In this document: in pieces, positions 1 to 9,739 of the stretch
How the letters are laid out: each line of letters opens with the position of its first letter
Numbering within the stretch: the stretch's first letter is position 1
NCBI GenBank assembly: GCA_903892635.1
Contig: CAITJH010000039.1
Span: forward strand, 1-40,579
Reading direction: 5' to 3'
Source: an uncultured Actinomycetes bacterium
GTDB lineage: Bacteria; Actinomycetota; Actinomycetes; S36-B12; UBA5976
DNA: 40,579 nt
Translations under genes and position numbers: made by a program
The notes under the pieces: generated by a model
Seen by the model: the letters and a program-made list of their open reading frames with translations, nothing else
Told to the model about the DNA's origin: nothing
Databases searched by the model: none

Positions 1-68
1 GCGCAGTTGGTTAGCGCGCTTCCTTGACATGGAAGAGGTCACAGGTTCGAGTCCTGTATCGACCACCA
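1..68 (+). tRNA. tRNA-Val (GAC), 5' end cut off by the window
   Basis: The sequence folds as the 3' part of a tRNA. The anticodon stem CTTCC/GGAAG (19-23 and 31-35) encloses a 7-nt loop with GAC at 26-28. The T arm has stem ACAGG/CCTGT around TTCGAGT. The acceptor 3' strand ATCGACC is followed by discriminator A and an encoded CCA at 66-68. The 5' acceptor strand and the start of the D arm lie before the window. Anticodon GAC reads valine GUC/GUU codons. Confidence 0.95.
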
Positions 69-95
69 CGAACGATACCGATTGAGGCTATGCCC

Positions 96-806
96 ATGGC
101 GCACATTGCAAACCTCTCTGAATTCACTATCGACCAACTCGCAGAACAGTACCTGGCGCCACAAAAAATGTGGGTGCGCTCAAACATGGCTATTTCGATT
201 GATGGCCACTTTGCAGATGACAATCAAACTTCGCAGAGTTTCAGCAGCGAATTGGATCTGCGTATCTTGCTATTGCTTCGTGCATTAAGTGATGTTGTGG
301 TTGTCGGTGGACGAACTGCGCGTCAAGAGAACTATTTTCCTAAGTTTCCACGTCAAGAGTTTGCTCATCTGAATCCAACTGGTCCACGACTTTGCGTCGT
401 GACTCAATCAGTCAATTTTGATCCTGCTGATGCACTGTTCCAGCAGAATCATTCTCGACCAATTGTGATTGTTCCAGCAAGTGACGACTTAGACATAAGG
501 TCCCGAGTTGATGCGCTACGCGATGTCTCCGACGTAGTTGTGCTGCCGGAAGTGACAGGCACTGCACTCGTGACTGCATTGCGTTCAATGGAGTTGAACT
601 CCATAGTCAGCGAAGGTGGTCCATTTCTGCAGCAGCTGTTGCGACAAGACGGAGTACTAAACGAACTAGATGTAACAATTGCTCCAGTAATCCATGGGGC
701 AGCTTCGATTGAGCTACCTTTTGGTTCAGCAAGAGATGCTTGCGAACTTATGGCCTTGGGTACAGCAAACAGTTTTCTTTTCGCGAGATATTTGATCTCA
801 AGTTAG
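96..806 (+). CDS. Pyrimidine reductase family protein (RibD C-terminal, DHFR-like fold)
   Basis: A stand-alone RibD_C domain of 236 residues with no deaminase domain. The N-terminal motif MAISIDGHFA (31-40), the VVVVGGRTAR segment (67-76) and SEGGP (172-176) are the conserved nucleotide-binding segments of this NADPH-dependent reductase family. The closest known relative by context is M. tuberculosis Rv2671, which can act as a dihydrofolate reductase analogue; whether this protein uses a riboflavin or a folate intermediate cannot be read from sequence. The frame is open back into the tRNA, so the start must lie after 68. ATG 96 is preferred over ATG 90 because GAGG at 84-87 is 8 bases from it. 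msrB follows 9 bp downstream, probably cotranscribed. Confidence 0.85.
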   Translation: MAHIANLSEFTIDQLAEQYLAPQKMWVRSNMAISIDGHFADDNQTSQSFSSELDLRILLLLRALSDVVVVGGRTARQENYFPKFPRQEFAHLNPTGPRLCVVTQSVNFDPADALFQQNHSRPIVIVPASDDLDIRSRVDALRDVSDVVVLPEVTGTALVTALRSMELNSIVSEGGPFLQQLLRQDGVLNELDVTIAPVIHGAASIELPFGSARDACELMALGTANSFLFARYLISS

Positions 807-815
807 AGTGGCGTC

Positions 816-1223
816 ATGGTCGAGAAAATTGTTAAAACCGAAGAGCAGTGGCGCGAAGAACTAAGCGACGAAGAGTTTCGAGTTTTGCGCGAAGCCGGAA
901 CGGAAGCGCCGTTTACCGGCGAATACACCGATACTGAAACTGAAGGTGTTTATGCCTGCCGCGCCTGTGGTACCGAGTTATTCCGATCAACCGAGAAATT
1001 TCATTCTGGATGCGGATGGCCATCATTTTTTTCAGCATTGAGCGGAGATCGAATCATTGAGATTGATGATTACGCACTCGGCATGAAACGCACTGAGGTT
1101 CGATGCGCTGCTTGCGATTCCCACTTGGGCCATGTTTTTGCGGGTGAAGGTTACGCAACCCCCACAGATTTGAGGTACTGCATCAATTCGGTCAGCTTGA
1201 CGTTGCAGCCTAGCCAGCAGTAA
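816..1223 (+). CDS. msrB: Peptide-methionine (R)-S-oxide reductase MsrB
   Basis: Repairs oxidised methionine (R-sulfoxide) in the cytoplasm, recycled by thioredoxin. Its 135 residues contain the structural zinc cysteines C48/C51 and C97/C100, the conserved SGCGWPSF block with the probable resolving Cys66, HLGHVF, and the catalytic Cys122 in LRYCINS. The length is normal for a single-domain MsrB. It follows the pyrimidine reductase by 9 bp and overlaps the convergent DMT transporter gene by 14 bp, so there is no room for a terminator between them. Confidence 0.96.
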   Translation: MVEKIVKTEEQWREELSDEEFRVLREAGTEAPFTGEYTDTETEGVYACRACGTELFRSTEKFHSGCGWPSFFSALSGDRIIEIDDYALGMKRTEVRCAACDSHLGHVFAGEGYATPTDLRYCINSVSLTLQPSQQ

Positions 1224-2037
1224 TTGCAGCAACGCCGCAAATTGCAATGCCAATGCCGACGTATTGAACTGCAAGTAAGCGTTCTTTGTCGAAAATCCAA
1301 GCGAGCAAAACAGTAACTACTGGAAACAGCGAGCCGAGTACCGAAACAATAGAGAGCATGCCCATGCCCGCTGCCACAGCGTAAATGACGTTCGCGATGG
1401 CATCTGTCGCACCAATGGCGACCAACATAGGAATGTCGCTACGCTGCAATCCCCCACGCGATCTAAGAATGAGGGCCACAGTCAGCATGATGGTCACTTG
1501 CGTAATGCGCATCGTGACTACGGTCATGCCGGCATTGACTGCACCACCGGTGCTCATGAAATAGACACAGATACCGAAGGAGAACGAGGCATAAACCGCG
1601 AGTAAGACGGGACGAATTGGTGCACCGCCACTTACCTCAGGGCCACTTGCCAGAATGACTCCAGCGATCGTAACGATCACGCCCACGAGCTGAATAGGGT
1701 GCGGACTGTCACCGCTGAGGATCCCAATTCCAAAAGGAATGATGACTCCAGTTGACGAAATAGGGCTCACAATTCCCATTCGACCTGTTGCTAGAGCGGT
1801 ATAAAAGGCCAGCAAACCTGTGAGACCAAGTGCGCCTGCAGCAATGCCGCTTATTGCAACTTGTGACGAATAAGTCCATGAACCAAACAGAGCCACCGAG
1901 ATCAGTGCAGCAATGAGGCCAAACGGCTGTGATCCACCGGTGACGGCCAGGCTTGAACGTGTTCGAGTCAGTCGGCCGCCAAGATAATCGGCTGTTCCCC
2001 AAATAATGCTCGAGACCAGTGCATAAATCGACGCCAC
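1210..2037 (-). CDS. EamA/DMT-superfamily transporter
   Basis: An integral membrane protein of about 275 residues with roughly ten hydrophobic helices and the two-repeat layout of the drug/metabolite transporter (EamA) superfamily. The first helix carries the typical IIWGTADYLGGR segment and the second repeat begins near residue 145. The substrate cannot be inferred. Two consecutive GTG codons can start it (2040 and 2037). The second is chosen because TAGGCT lies exactly 6 bases before it, the leaderless spacing seen repeatedly in this window; there is no Shine-Dalgarno sequence. Confidence 0.85.
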   Translation of the reverse strand: MASIYALVSSIIWGTADYLGGRLTRTRSSLAVTGGSQPFGLIAALISVALFGSWTYSSQVAISGIAAGALGLTGLLAFYTALATGRMGIVSPISSTGVIIPFGIGILSGDSPHPIQLVGVIVTIAGVILASGPEVSGGAPIRPVLLAVYASFSFGICVYFMSTGGAVNAGMTVVTMRITQVTIMLTVALILRSRGGLQRSDIPMLVAIGATDAIANVIYAVAAGMGMLSIVSVLGSLFPVVTVLLAWIFDKERLLAVQYVGIGIAICGVAAITAG

Positions 2038-2043
2038 CACTTC

Positions 2044-2049
2044 AGCCTA
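2044..2049 (-). promoter_or_regulatory. Leaderless -10 element of the DMT transporter gene
   Basis: TAGGCT on the minus strand, six bases before GTG 2037. It fits the TAnnnT form of actinobacterial -10 elements. No convincing -35 is visible. Confidence 0.55.
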
Positions 2050-2125
2050 GCGGCGCGCCATTCGGTCACTTGTGACACTTGCGACTTATTGTTGAGATGT
2101 AAACCAAATTCCTGTGGAGTCCAAC

Positions 2126-2677
2126 GTGGCAAACGAGCAATGGCAAGAGGCCGTTGCGAGCCTGCAAATCTCAGGATTACGGCCCGAGATTTTGATCGAA
2201 GAAGTGCCCGCTCCTGCTCGTTTAGCCCCGTTTAGCGCAGCTTTAGCAGTCGACGCGGTAAATGCCGATGATGAGGACCTAGCCAATGGTCGATTCGTTG
2301 TTCTCCACGATCCTGACGGGCAACCAACATGGGATGGCGAGTTTCGCATCGTTACCTTCATTAAGGCTCCCATCGAGTCAGACGTTGTCACGGATGACAT
2401 CTTTGATGAAGTGGCGTGGAGTTGGCTAACTGAGTGTCTTACGGATAATGAAGTTGATTTCCATCACCTCTCAGGAACTGTCACACGAACAGTTTCTCGT
2501 TCGTTTGCTGACTTACAAGATCGAAAAGACGAGTCAGATCTAGAAATACGCGCATCGTGGACGGCGACAAATAGTGACCTCGCATCACATCTTCGAGGAT
2601 GGCTTCAACTCGTTGAAATGTGTGCCGGGCTCACGCCGCTACCTCAAGGAATTACTGCGATTGCGCGGTCGAGGTAA
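2126..2677 (+). CDS. DUF3000 family protein
   Basis: A conserved actinobacterial protein of unknown function (183 residues). The segment LRPEILIEEVPAPARLAPFS near the N-terminus and the DGEFRIVTFIKAP segment are family hallmarks. It sits directly before RNase D, the same pairing as Rv2680-Rv2681, which suggests a role in RNA metabolism (inference from context only). GTG 2126 is chosen over GTG 2114 because GGAG at 2116-2119 is 6 bases from it. The stop codon is 2 bp before the RNase D start. Confidence 0.85.
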   Translation: MANEQWQEAVASLQISGLRPEILIEEVPAPARLAPFSAALAVDAVNADDEDLANGRFVVLHDPDGQPTWDGEFRIVTFIKAPIESDVVTDDIFDEVAWSWLTECLTDNEVDFHHLSGTVTRTVSRSFADLQDRKDESDLEIRASWTATNSDLASHLRGWLQLVEMCAGLTPLPQGITAIARSR

Positions 2678-2679
2678 AA

Positions 2680-3906
2680 GTGAGTGATGAAGTTGTCGAT
2701 GATCACGAAGCTGATTATCTGTTGGTCACGGCTCCCGCTGAAGGATTGCCTGATGTTGTTGCCACAGATGCTGCCCTTCGCGAAACGATTTCAGCTTTAC
2801 GCGCTGGTACCGGCCCAGTGGCCTTGGATGCAGAACGTGCAAGTGGATTTCGTTACAGTCAACGGGCTTATTTGATTCAAATTCGTCGAACGGGATCTGG
2901 AACACATTTAATTGATCCAACTGCCTTCGATGATTTATCTGAGCTCAATGAGGCACTTGCAGATGTTGATTGGTTGCTTCATGCTGCGTCCCAAGATCTC
3001 GTGTGCTTGGCAATGACAGGTCTTGTTCCTCAACGTGAACTTTTTGATACCGAATTGGCAGGTCGATTACTTGGTCTACCTCGAGTTGCCTTGGGAACGT
3101 TGACCGAAAGCATTCTGGGAATATCGTTAGCAAAGGAACACAGCGCGGCGGATTGGTCCACTCGCCCATTGCCTGAATCATGGTTGAACTATGCGGCCTT
3201 GGATGTTGAGTTCTTGATACCGCTTTGGGAAAAGATGCGAGACCAGCTCGTTGCAGCAAAAAAATTTGAGATTGCTCTGCAGGAATTCTCACACGTTCGT
3301 GACCACACAAATGCCATTGAACGACAGGATCCTTGGCGACGTACTTCAGGGCTGCATAGACTGCACAAGCCTCGGGATTTAGCAATTGTGCGTGAACTGT
3401 GGATCGAGCGCGATTCAGTTGCAAGTTCTATGGATGTAGCGCCAGGTCGCTTATTGCCAGATGCTGCCATTGTCGCAATTGCTTTAGCGGGTGTTGTCAC
3501 CAAAGAGCAGATTTCGAATTTACCTGAAGTAAAGAATCGTTCAGCTAAGCGTTATACGCATTTATGGCCAGACGCGATAGCACGCGCACACGCATTGCCA
3601 GTTGATGAGCTCCCTGAAGCGCGTATGAAGGCCTCAGGACCACCACAACCAAAATCATGGGCGCAACGCAATCCAGCAGCATTTGCTCGACTGGAAGCCA
3701 TCAAAGTGAAGCTAACGGCAGTAGCGAGTGAGTTGAACATCCCCGTTGAGCACCTCATGACGCCGGATGTGGTTCGCCGAGTCTTGTGGGATCATCCGAC
3801 AACTGATGAAGGAATCGTTGAGATTTTGGATTCTCATCACGTTCGAACATGGCAACGCGAGATTGTTGTGCCATTACTCCAAGAGCAATTAGCCACTGAG
3901 TATTAG
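2680..3906 (+). CDS. Ribonuclease D family 3'-5' exoribonuclease with HRDC domain
   Basis: DEDDy-type exonuclease, 408 residues, expected to trim tRNA and other structured RNA 3' ends. Exo I is LDAERASGFRY (D50, E52), Exo II is LLHAASQDL (D106) and Exo III is NYAALDVEFL (Y171, D175). An HRDC nucleic-acid-binding domain follows at about 215-300, then a C-terminal helical extension. Frame alone would allow a start at 2620, but GTG 2680 has GAGG 5 bases upstream and lies just after the DUF3000 stop. It ends base to base with the convergent dxs gene. Confidence 0.93.
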   Translation: MSDEVVDDHEADYLLVTAPAEGLPDVVATDAALRETISALRAGTGPVALDAERASGFRYSQRAYLIQIRRTGSGTHLIDPTAFDDLSELNEALADVDWLLHAASQDLVCLAMTGLVPQRELFDTELAGRLLGLPRVALGTLTESILGISLAKEHSAADWSTRPLPESWLNYAALDVEFLIPLWEKMRDQLVAAKKFEIALQEFSHVRDHTNAIERQDPWRRTSGLHRLHKPRDLAIVRELWIERDSVASSMDVAPGRLLPDAAIVAIALAGVVTKEQISNLPEVKNRSAKRYTHLWPDAIARAHALPVDELPEARMKASGPPQPKSWAQRNPAAFARLEAIKVKLTAVASELNIPVEHLMTPDVVRRVLWDHPTTDEGIVEILDSHHVRTWQREIVVPLLQEQLATEY

Positions 3907-5784
3907 TTAGAGCACGCCTTGGCGAATTCGTTCGCGAATAGTCATGGCAATGCCATTGGCATCGAGACCAAGTTGAATCAAGAGATTGGCACGTGTGGCA
4001 TGATGCAAGAATTTCTTTGGCACGCCAAGATTAATTACCTCGGCTCGACTGCTGATGTATTTAAGACCAGCAGTAATTCCCTCGCCTACGCCACCTGCAC
4101 GCAGCCCATCTTCTATCGTCACCACTAGTGGAACGTCACTGAGAAACGACAGCAACGAATCAGAGACTGGTAGAGCCCAAATGGGATCAATCACACTTGT
4201 GCTGATGCCTTCGCCATTAAGTACTGCTGCTGCCTCGAGAGCCGATCCAGCCATCGAGCCGAGAGCGACTATAACGACATCAGGCGTGTCGCAATCAAGA
4301 AGTATGTCGCCTGCAGGTGATGAGCGAACAGCAGGCATGTCGGCAGGCAAGGCGCCTTTAGGGAAACGAACCACAGTCGGACGGTCATTGATAGTCACGG
4401 CGCGATCCAGTGCCTGACGAAGTCGCGTTTCATCGCGAGGAGCTGCGAGTTCCAAGTTGGGAACAACTCGTAAGAGCGACATGTCCCACATGCCGTTGTG
4501 GCTAGCACCATCGTCTCCAGTAATGCCAGAGCGATCAAGAACGAAGGTGACGCCTGCTTTATGCATCGCGCAATCCATAATGACTTGATCAATAGCGCGA
4601 TTTAAGAAAGTGGCATACACGGCCACGACAGGATGAAGTCCTGCGTGGGCCATACCAACTGCGCTTGTTACCGCGTGTTGTTCAGCGATGCCAACATCAA
4701 AAGTTCTGTTGGGATAAGCCTTAGAGAAAGCTTCAAGGCCAGTTGGTCCAAGCATTGCTGCCGTAATCGCAACCACATCACTGCGGCGATCGCCGATGTC
4801 TACAAGTTGCTCGCTAAAGACCGATGTCCAATTCCGCTTTGTGGTGGTTAATGGAAGACCGGTTTCAGGATCCACAATTCCCACGGCATGAAATTTCTCG
4901 GCCTCGTCTTGAACCGCCGGTGCGTATCCCCGACCTTTTTCGGTGATGACGTGGACAATGACCGGTCCACCGAAATCGCGCGCGCGTTCTAGAGCAAATT
5001 CAAGTTCGTTGATGTCGTGTCCATCAACTGGGCCGATGTACTTCAAGCCAAGATCTTCGAACATTCCTTGTGGCGCAACAAAGTCCTTAATGCCTTTTTT
5101 CATACCGTGAAGTGCCTCGTACATCGGCGTACCAACCACTGGTGTGCGTTCGAGTACGGACTTACCCCAGTCAAGGAATTTTTCGTAGCCACGAGTTGTT
5201 CGCAAGGTGGCTAGGTGATGTGCCATGCCACCAATAGTTGGTGAATAGGAGCGCGTGTTGTCGTTAACGACGATCACGATTGATCGGTTCGAACCATCGG
5301 CGATGTTGTTAATGGCTTCCCATGTCATACCGCCAGTGAGTGCGCCATCGCCAACAACAGCGACTACATGTCGATCGCTTTCGCCATTAATCTCAAATGC
5401 TTTGGCTATCCCATCGGCATATGACAGCGCGGTTGAAGCATGGCTATTTTCGATAACGTCGTGAATACTTTCATCGCGGCTTGGATAACCCGAAAGTCCG
5501 CCTTCTTGACGCAGCTTATCAAATTGATCAGAACGGCCTGTGACCATCTTGTGGACGTATGACTGATGGCCCGTGTCCCACAAAATTGGATCAGTTGGTG
5601 AATTGAATACACGATGCAACGCCAAGGTGAGCTCAACAACGCCCAAATTGGGGCCAAGATGTCCACCTGTTTTGGTGACGCGGTCAACGAGAAAATCTCG
5701 GATTTCAGTCGCAAGCACATTGAGTTCGTCGACACTGAGGGCGCGCAAGTCCTGTGGGGACTTGATACGTTCCAGAATCGACAT
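3907..5784 (-). CDS. dxs: 1-deoxy-D-xylulose-5-phosphate synthase
   Basis: First enzyme of the MEP isoprenoid pathway: it condenses pyruvate and glyceraldehyde 3-phosphate with thiamine diphosphate. At 625 residues it has family length. The ThDP/Mg site is GDG (145-147) with N174 in [18 protein letters not shown] lies near 70. E368 and H370 in VGIAEQHA match the catalytic transketolase-type glutamate region. A C-terminal transketolase domain starts near 500. ATG 5784 has AGGAG upstream. It lies 68 bp downstream of acnA on the same strand. Confidence 0.97.
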   Translation of the reverse strand: MSILERIKSPQDLRALSVDELNVLATEIRDFLVDRVTKTGGHLGPNLGVVELTLALHRVFNSPTDPILWDTGHQSYVHKMVTGRSDQFDKLRQEGGLSGYPSRDESIHDVIENSHASTALSYADGIAKAFEINGESDRHVVAVVGDGALTGGMTWEAINNIADGSNRSIVIVVNDNTRSYSPTIGGMAHHLATLRTTRGYEKFLDWGKSVLERTPVVGTPMYEALHGMKKGIKDFVAPQGMFEDLGLKYIGPVDGHDINELEFALERARDFGGPVIVHVITEKGRGYAPAVQDEAEKFHAVGIVDPETGLPLTTTKRNWTSVFSEQLVDIGDRRSDVVAITAAMLGPTGLEAFSKAYPNRTFDVGIAEQHAVTSAVGMAHAGLHPVVAVYATFLNRAIDQVIMDCAMHKAGVTFVLDRSGITGDDGASHNGMWDMSLLRVVPNLELAAPRDETRLRQALDRAVTINDRPTVVRFPKGALPADMPAVRSSPAGDILLDCDTPDVVIVALGSMAGSALEAAAVLNGEGISTSVIDPIWALPVSDSLLSFLSDVPLVVTIEDGLRAGGVGEGITAGLKYISSRAEVINLGVPKKFLHHATRANLLIQLGLDANGIAMTIRERIRQGVL

Positions 5785-5826
5785 GATGCTCCTCTACTAC
5801 TTACTCGAGTCTAGAACACCTATCTA

Positions 5827-5842
5827 CCTGACGCCTGTCAGG
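5827..5842 (-). terminator. Short hairpin downstream of acnA
   Basis: CCTGAC/GTCAGG, a 6-bp perfect stem around a GCCT loop, lies 10 bases past the acnA stop and about 40 before the dxs start. No T-tract follows, so it may be a weak terminator or only an RNA stability element. Confidence 0.35.
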
Positions 5843-5852
5843 CCAAGTGCCT

Positions 5853-8513
5853 CTACTTCTCAAGTAATGAACGTAGGACGTACTGCAAAATGCCACCATG
5901 TCGGTAGTATTCGGCTTCGCCAGGGGTATCTATACGAAGCACAGCTTCAAATGTGACTACTCGATCACCATCACGTGCAGTGACTGTGACTGTTCGTGGT
6001 GTGCTTCCCTCGTTGAGCTCTGTCACGCCTGAAATGCTGAATGTTTCATGTCCAGTCAGCCCAAGTGATTCCGCTGTAGCACCTGTTGGGTACTGAAGTG
6101 GGAGAACGCCCATACCGATGAGATTTGAACGGTGAATTCTTTCGTAGGATTCTGCAATCACGGCTCGCACACCAAGCAATGCTGTGCCCTTTGCAGCCCA
6201 GTCACGTGAAGAGCCCGAACCGTATTCTTTGCCAGCCAAAATCACGAGAGGTGTTCCTGCAGCGATGGCGTTAACTGACGCATCATAAATCGTGCTTTGT
6301 GGTGCGCCATCGATGGTGAAGTCTCGAGTGAATCCGCCTTCGACATCATCAAGAAGATGGTTGCGCAGGCGAATGTTGGCGAAAGTGCCACGAATCATCA
6401 CTTCATGGTTTCCTCGACGAGAGCCGTATGAATTGAAATCAGCTCGATCAATGCCATTGGCAGCCAAGTATTTACCTGCAGGACTATCTGCGCGGATTGA
6501 ACCTGCCGGTGAGATGTGGTCAGTTGTTACCGAATCTCCAAGTTTTGCAAGCACTCGAGCATCCGAGATGTCTGTCACTGGTTGTGGTGTGCGCGGCATG
6601 TTCTCGAAGTACGGAGGTTTGCGAACGTATGTGCTGTTCGTGTCCCAAGTAAATGTCGCACCAGTTGGGGTATTCAGATTCTGCCAACGCTCGTCGCCTG
6701 CAAATACATCCTTGTAACGTGAGGTGAACATCTCGGCATCGATAGAACTATCAATAGTCGCAGCGACTTCTTCTGTCGTTGGCCAGATGTCCTTGAGGAA
6801 AACTGGTTTTCCGTCGTGATCGTTTCCTAAGGCATCAGTATCAAAGTCAATTGACATCGAACCTGCGATTGCATAGGCAACAACTAGTGGCGGTGAAGCC
6901 AAGTAGTTCATCTTGACGTCGGGATTAATGCGACCTTCAAAGTTGCGGTTACCCGATAGCACTGCAGCTGCTGCGATGTTGTGCTCACTAATGGTGTTGC
7001 TGATCGCTGGATCCAGTGGTCCCGAATTACCAATGCACGTGGTGCAACCGTATCCAACAAGATTGAATCCGAGTTGATCTAGGTATGAAGTGAGACCTGC
7101 TTTGTTGTAGTAGTCCGTGACTACCTGTGATCCTGGAGCCAAGGTTGTCTTAACCCATGGCTTTGTCGTCAGACCTTTTTCGACTGCCTTCTTTGCAAGT
7201 AATCCTGCTGCCAACATGACGCTTGGATTAGATGTGTTGGTGCACGAAGTGATTGCAGCAATAACAACAGAGCCATTTTCAACGGGAACATTGTGGCCGT
7301 TGACAACAGCTACACCATGGGCTGAAGCGTCGTTCGAATATGTTGGTAAGGCCTGTTCAAATGAAGAGGCGGCATCTTTCAATGCAATTCGGTCTTGTGG
7401 ACGCTTTGGACCAGCAATTGACGGTGTGATGGTGCCAAGATCAAGTTCAAGATATTCCGAATACGTTGGCTCGTGGTTAGCGTTGTGCCAGAGTCCTTGG
7501 CTTTGAGCGTACGCCTTCACAAGAGTGATGTGATCCTCTGTGCGTCCCGTAAGGCGCATGTAGTTTAAGGTTTCGTCATCAATTGGGAAGACTGCGGCAG
7601 TTGAGCCGTATTCAGGGCTCATGTTGCCTATCGTTGCGCGATTGGCAAGTGATACCGCGCTAACACCGGCACCATAAAATTCGACGAACTTTCCAACCAC
7701 ACCATGCTTACGGAGCATTTCAGTAATGGTTAGAACAAGATCTGTTGCAGTTGTTCCTGCAGGCATGACGCCATGCAGTTTGAAACCAACTACGCGAGGA
7801 ATCAACATTGACACTGGCTGTCCAAGCATTGCTGCTTCGGCCTCGATGCCACCTACTCCCCAACCCAGCACGCCAAGGCCGTTAACCATTGTCGTGTGTG
7901 AGTCAGTGCCGACGCACGTGTCGGGGTAGGCCTGTCCGTTACGAACCATCACCACGCGAGCTAGAGCCTCGATGTTTACTTGGTGCACAATTCCAGTGCC
8001 CGGAGGGACAACTTTGAAATCTTCGAAAGCGGTTTGTCCCCAGCGAAGGAACTGGTACCTTTCACCGTTGCGTTCGTATTCAAGGTCAACATTCTTTTCA
8101 GCAGCTAAATTGTTGCCAAAGAAATCGGCGATGACAGAGTGGTCAATGACTAGTTCGGCGGGAGCGAGTGGGTTAATCCGCTGGGGATCGCCACCGAGTT
8201 CTGTGAACGCTTCGCGCATCGTTGCAAGATCCACGACACACGGAACGCCAGTGAAATCCTGCATGATCACGCGGGCAGGTGTGAATTGAATTTCTTCAGT
8301 CGGTTCAGCGGAAGCATCCCAGTTAGCAAGTGCATCGATTTGTGATGCAGTGACGTTTGCGCCGTCTTCGGTACGCAACAAATTTTCAAGAAGAACTTTG
8401 TGTGTATAGGGCAACGACTTGCTTCCAGGCAGCACGTTGAGGTCGAACACCTCAAAAGTTTCGCCACCAACAGTCAATGTTGTTCGGGCGTTAAATGAAT
8501 TCAAACTGGTCAC
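5853..8513 (-). CDS. acnA: Aconitate hydratase A
   Basis: TCA-cycle enzyme interconverting citrate and isocitrate through a [4Fe-4S] cluster. At 886 residues it is a normal AcnA. The cluster cysteines are C424 (SCTNTSNP) and C490/C493 ([10 protein letters not shown]), and the C-terminal swivel domain carries [10 protein letters not shown]. The GTG start at 8513 has AGGAGC a few bases upstream. It is 29 bp downstream of the TrmA-like gene, and the gap contains a large perfect palindrome, so independent regulation is likely despite the operon-like arrangement. Confidence 0.97.
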   Translation of the reverse strand: MTSLNSFNARTTLTVGGETFEVFDLNVLPGSKSLPYTHKVLLENLLRTEDGANVTASQIDALANWDASAEPTEEIQFTPARVIMQDFTGVPCVVDLATMREAFTELGGDPQRINPLAPAELVIDHSVIADFFGNNLAAEKNVDLEYERNGERYQFLRWGQTAFEDFKVVPPGTGIVHQVNIEALARVVMVRNGQAYPDTCVGTDSHTTMVNGLGVLGWGVGGIEAEAAMLGQPVSMLIPRVVGFKLHGVMPAGTTATDLVLTITEMLRKHGVVGKFVEFYGAGVSAVSLANRATIGNMSPEYGSTAAVFPIDDETLNYMRLTGRTEDHITLVKAYAQSQGLWHNANHEPTYSEYLELDLGTITPSIAGPKRPQDRIALKDAASSFEQALPTYSNDASAHGVAVVNGHNVPVENGSVVIAAITSCTNTSNPSVMLAAGLLAKKAVEKGLTTKPWVKTTLAPGSQVVTDYYNKAGLTSYLDQLGFNLVGYGCTTCIGNSGPLDPAISNTISEHNIAAAAVLSGNRNFEGRINPDVKMNYLASPPLVVAYAIAGSMSIDFDTDALGNDHDGKPVFLKDIWPTTEEVAATIDSSIDAEMFTSRYKDVFAGDERWQNLNTPTGATFTWDTNSTYVRKPPYFENMPRTPQPVTDISDARVLAKLGDSVTTDHISPAGSIRADSPAGKYLAANGIDRADFNSYGSRRGNHEVMIRGTFANIRLRNHLLDDVEGGFTRDFTIDGAPQSTIYDASVNAIAAGTPLVILAGKEYGSGSSRDWAAKGTALLGVRAVIAESYERIHRSNLIGMGVLPLQYPTGATAESLGLTGHETFSISGVTELNEGSTPRTVTVTARDGDRVVTFEAVLRIDTPGEAEYYRHGGILQYVLRSLLEK

Positions 8514-8528
8514 TGCAAGCTCCTACCA

Positions 8529-8554
8529 AAAGTATCTTGATATCAAGATACTTT
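8529..8554. promoter_or_regulatory. 26-bp perfect palindrome, probable operator of acnA
   Basis: The half-site AAAGTATCTTGAT is followed immediately by its exact reverse complement, centred between 8541 and 8542 with no spacer. It begins 16 bases upstream of the acnA start and overlaps the stop codon of the preceding gene (8543-8545). The lack of a loop and of a T-tract favours a dimeric DNA-binding protein site over a terminator. The cognate regulator is not recognisable in the window. Confidence 0.7.
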
Positions 8555-9739
8555 AGCAGATGCCCGCTGAAATAAGGCGATGCACTCAACATGCGACGTC
8601 ATCGGAAATGCATCGAAGCCTCGCAATTCATGGAGGATCCATCCATGATCTTGCAAGATCGCAGTATCTCTTGCCAATGCACTTGGTTCACATGCCACAT
8701 AAACAATTGCGCGATCTGCCATCTTTGCAATGGTCGCTATGTTTTGTTGACCGGCTCCCGCACGTGGTGGATCGAGTACGACAACGTCAAACATTTCGGA
8801 ACTATTAGCCGCCAGCCATTTAGTGACATCTGCTGTAATCAGGTTGAGTTGCGGCAAATCACTGCAGGATCGACGAGCGTCGCGTACGGCATCGATACTG
8901 GACTCGACGGCAATTACTTCGCCATCTTCGCCGACATCCGATGCCAAACTGGCTGCGAAGAGTCCCGCCCCAGAATAGAGATCGAGCAGAGTTTCATCAG
9001 GCGTTAATGCTGCCATTTCCCGAACAGTATTGACGAACACTGAAGGTGCCAGCGGATGTACCTGCCAAAACGAACCAGCATGAATATGCCACCGTCGATT
9101 ACCAACAACTTCGTCAACAATTGGCCCATTTCGGGGATCAACGACAACTTGTTTACCTTCGCTCGTGGCGACTGTTGAAATGTCGCCGTCTCCGATACCA
9201 AGTGCTGTGCGAGCCAAATCAACACTGCCGCGCGCTGCGATCAAGCAGTCATCAATCTCAACTACAGAATGGGAACGTGCCATTTGAAGGCCAACACCTA
9301 TGTCGCCGATACGTTGGAATCGATTTCTAGTACGCCAATGAAGTCCAGTCTCGTCACTACTCAGTGGTTCGACAGTGAAGTCATTGATTGCATGACCATT
9401 CACAGTTTCAATTTTGGCGAGATGACTCATTTGTTCTCGAACGATCATGCTCTTTAGTTCACGTTGATAGTCCAACTGGACGTGTTGCCAATCACAGCCA
9501 CCGCAGATCCCCGCGTATTCGCACGCCGTCTGTATCCGCGATTGGTGTGATGCCAGAACTTCGACAGTGTCAGCTCGCAAGAATTTCTTTGTGATATCTG
9601 TAATTTCCGCGCGCACTCGCTCACCAGGTAAGGCATGACGCACAAAAACTACTTGACCTTCATGTCGAGCAATGCAGAATCCCCCATTGGCTACCTTTGT
9701 CACATCAACTTCAATGACGTCACCAATCTCCACTGTCAT
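8543..9739 (-). CDS. TrmA/RlmD-type RNA m5U methyltransferase
   Basis: SAM-dependent class I RNA uridine-5-methyltransferase, 398 residues. An N-terminal TRAM domain spans 1-60. C73, C79 and C82 (CEYAGICGGC) are part of an Fe-S cluster motif. The SAM-binding segment is LLDLYSGAGLFA and VVLDPPRAG precedes the catalytic Cys350 in YVACEPSALA. The target (tRNA U54 or 23S rRNA) cannot be decided. The frame is open 59 codons upstream, but ATG 9739 with AGGAGA upstream starts the TRAM domain and overlaps the DUF3159 stop as ATGA, indicating translational coupling. Confidence 0.92.
   Translation of the reverse strand: MTVEIGDVIEVDVTKVANGGFCIARHEGQVVFVRHALPGERVRAEITDITKKFLRADTVEVLASHQSRIQTACEYAGICGGCDWQHVQLDYQRELKSMIVREQMSHLAKIETVNGHAINDFTVEPLSSDETGLHWRTRNRFQRIGDIGVGLQMARSHSVVEIDDCLIAARGSVDLARTALGIGDGDISTVATSEGKQVVVDPRNGPIVDEVVGNRRWHIHAGSFWQVHPLAPSVFVNTVREMAALTPDETLLDLYSGAGLFAASLASDVGEDGEVIAVESSIDAVRDARRSCSDLPQLNLITADVTKWLAANSSEMFDVVVLDPPRAGAGQQNIATIAKMADRAIVYVACEPSALARDTAILQDHGWILHELRGFDAFPMTSHVECIALFQRASAKVS

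Noticed and set aside
24-95. Extension of the pyrimidine reductase frame upstream into the tRNA
   Set aside because: The frame is open by chance; the tRNA ends at 68 and ATG 96 has the correctly spaced Shine-Dalgarno sequence.
1-100. tRNA-Val as an integration site for a mobile element
   Set aside because: No integrase, direct repeat of the tRNA 3' end or phage gene is visible in the adjoining DNA, which is conserved core sequence.
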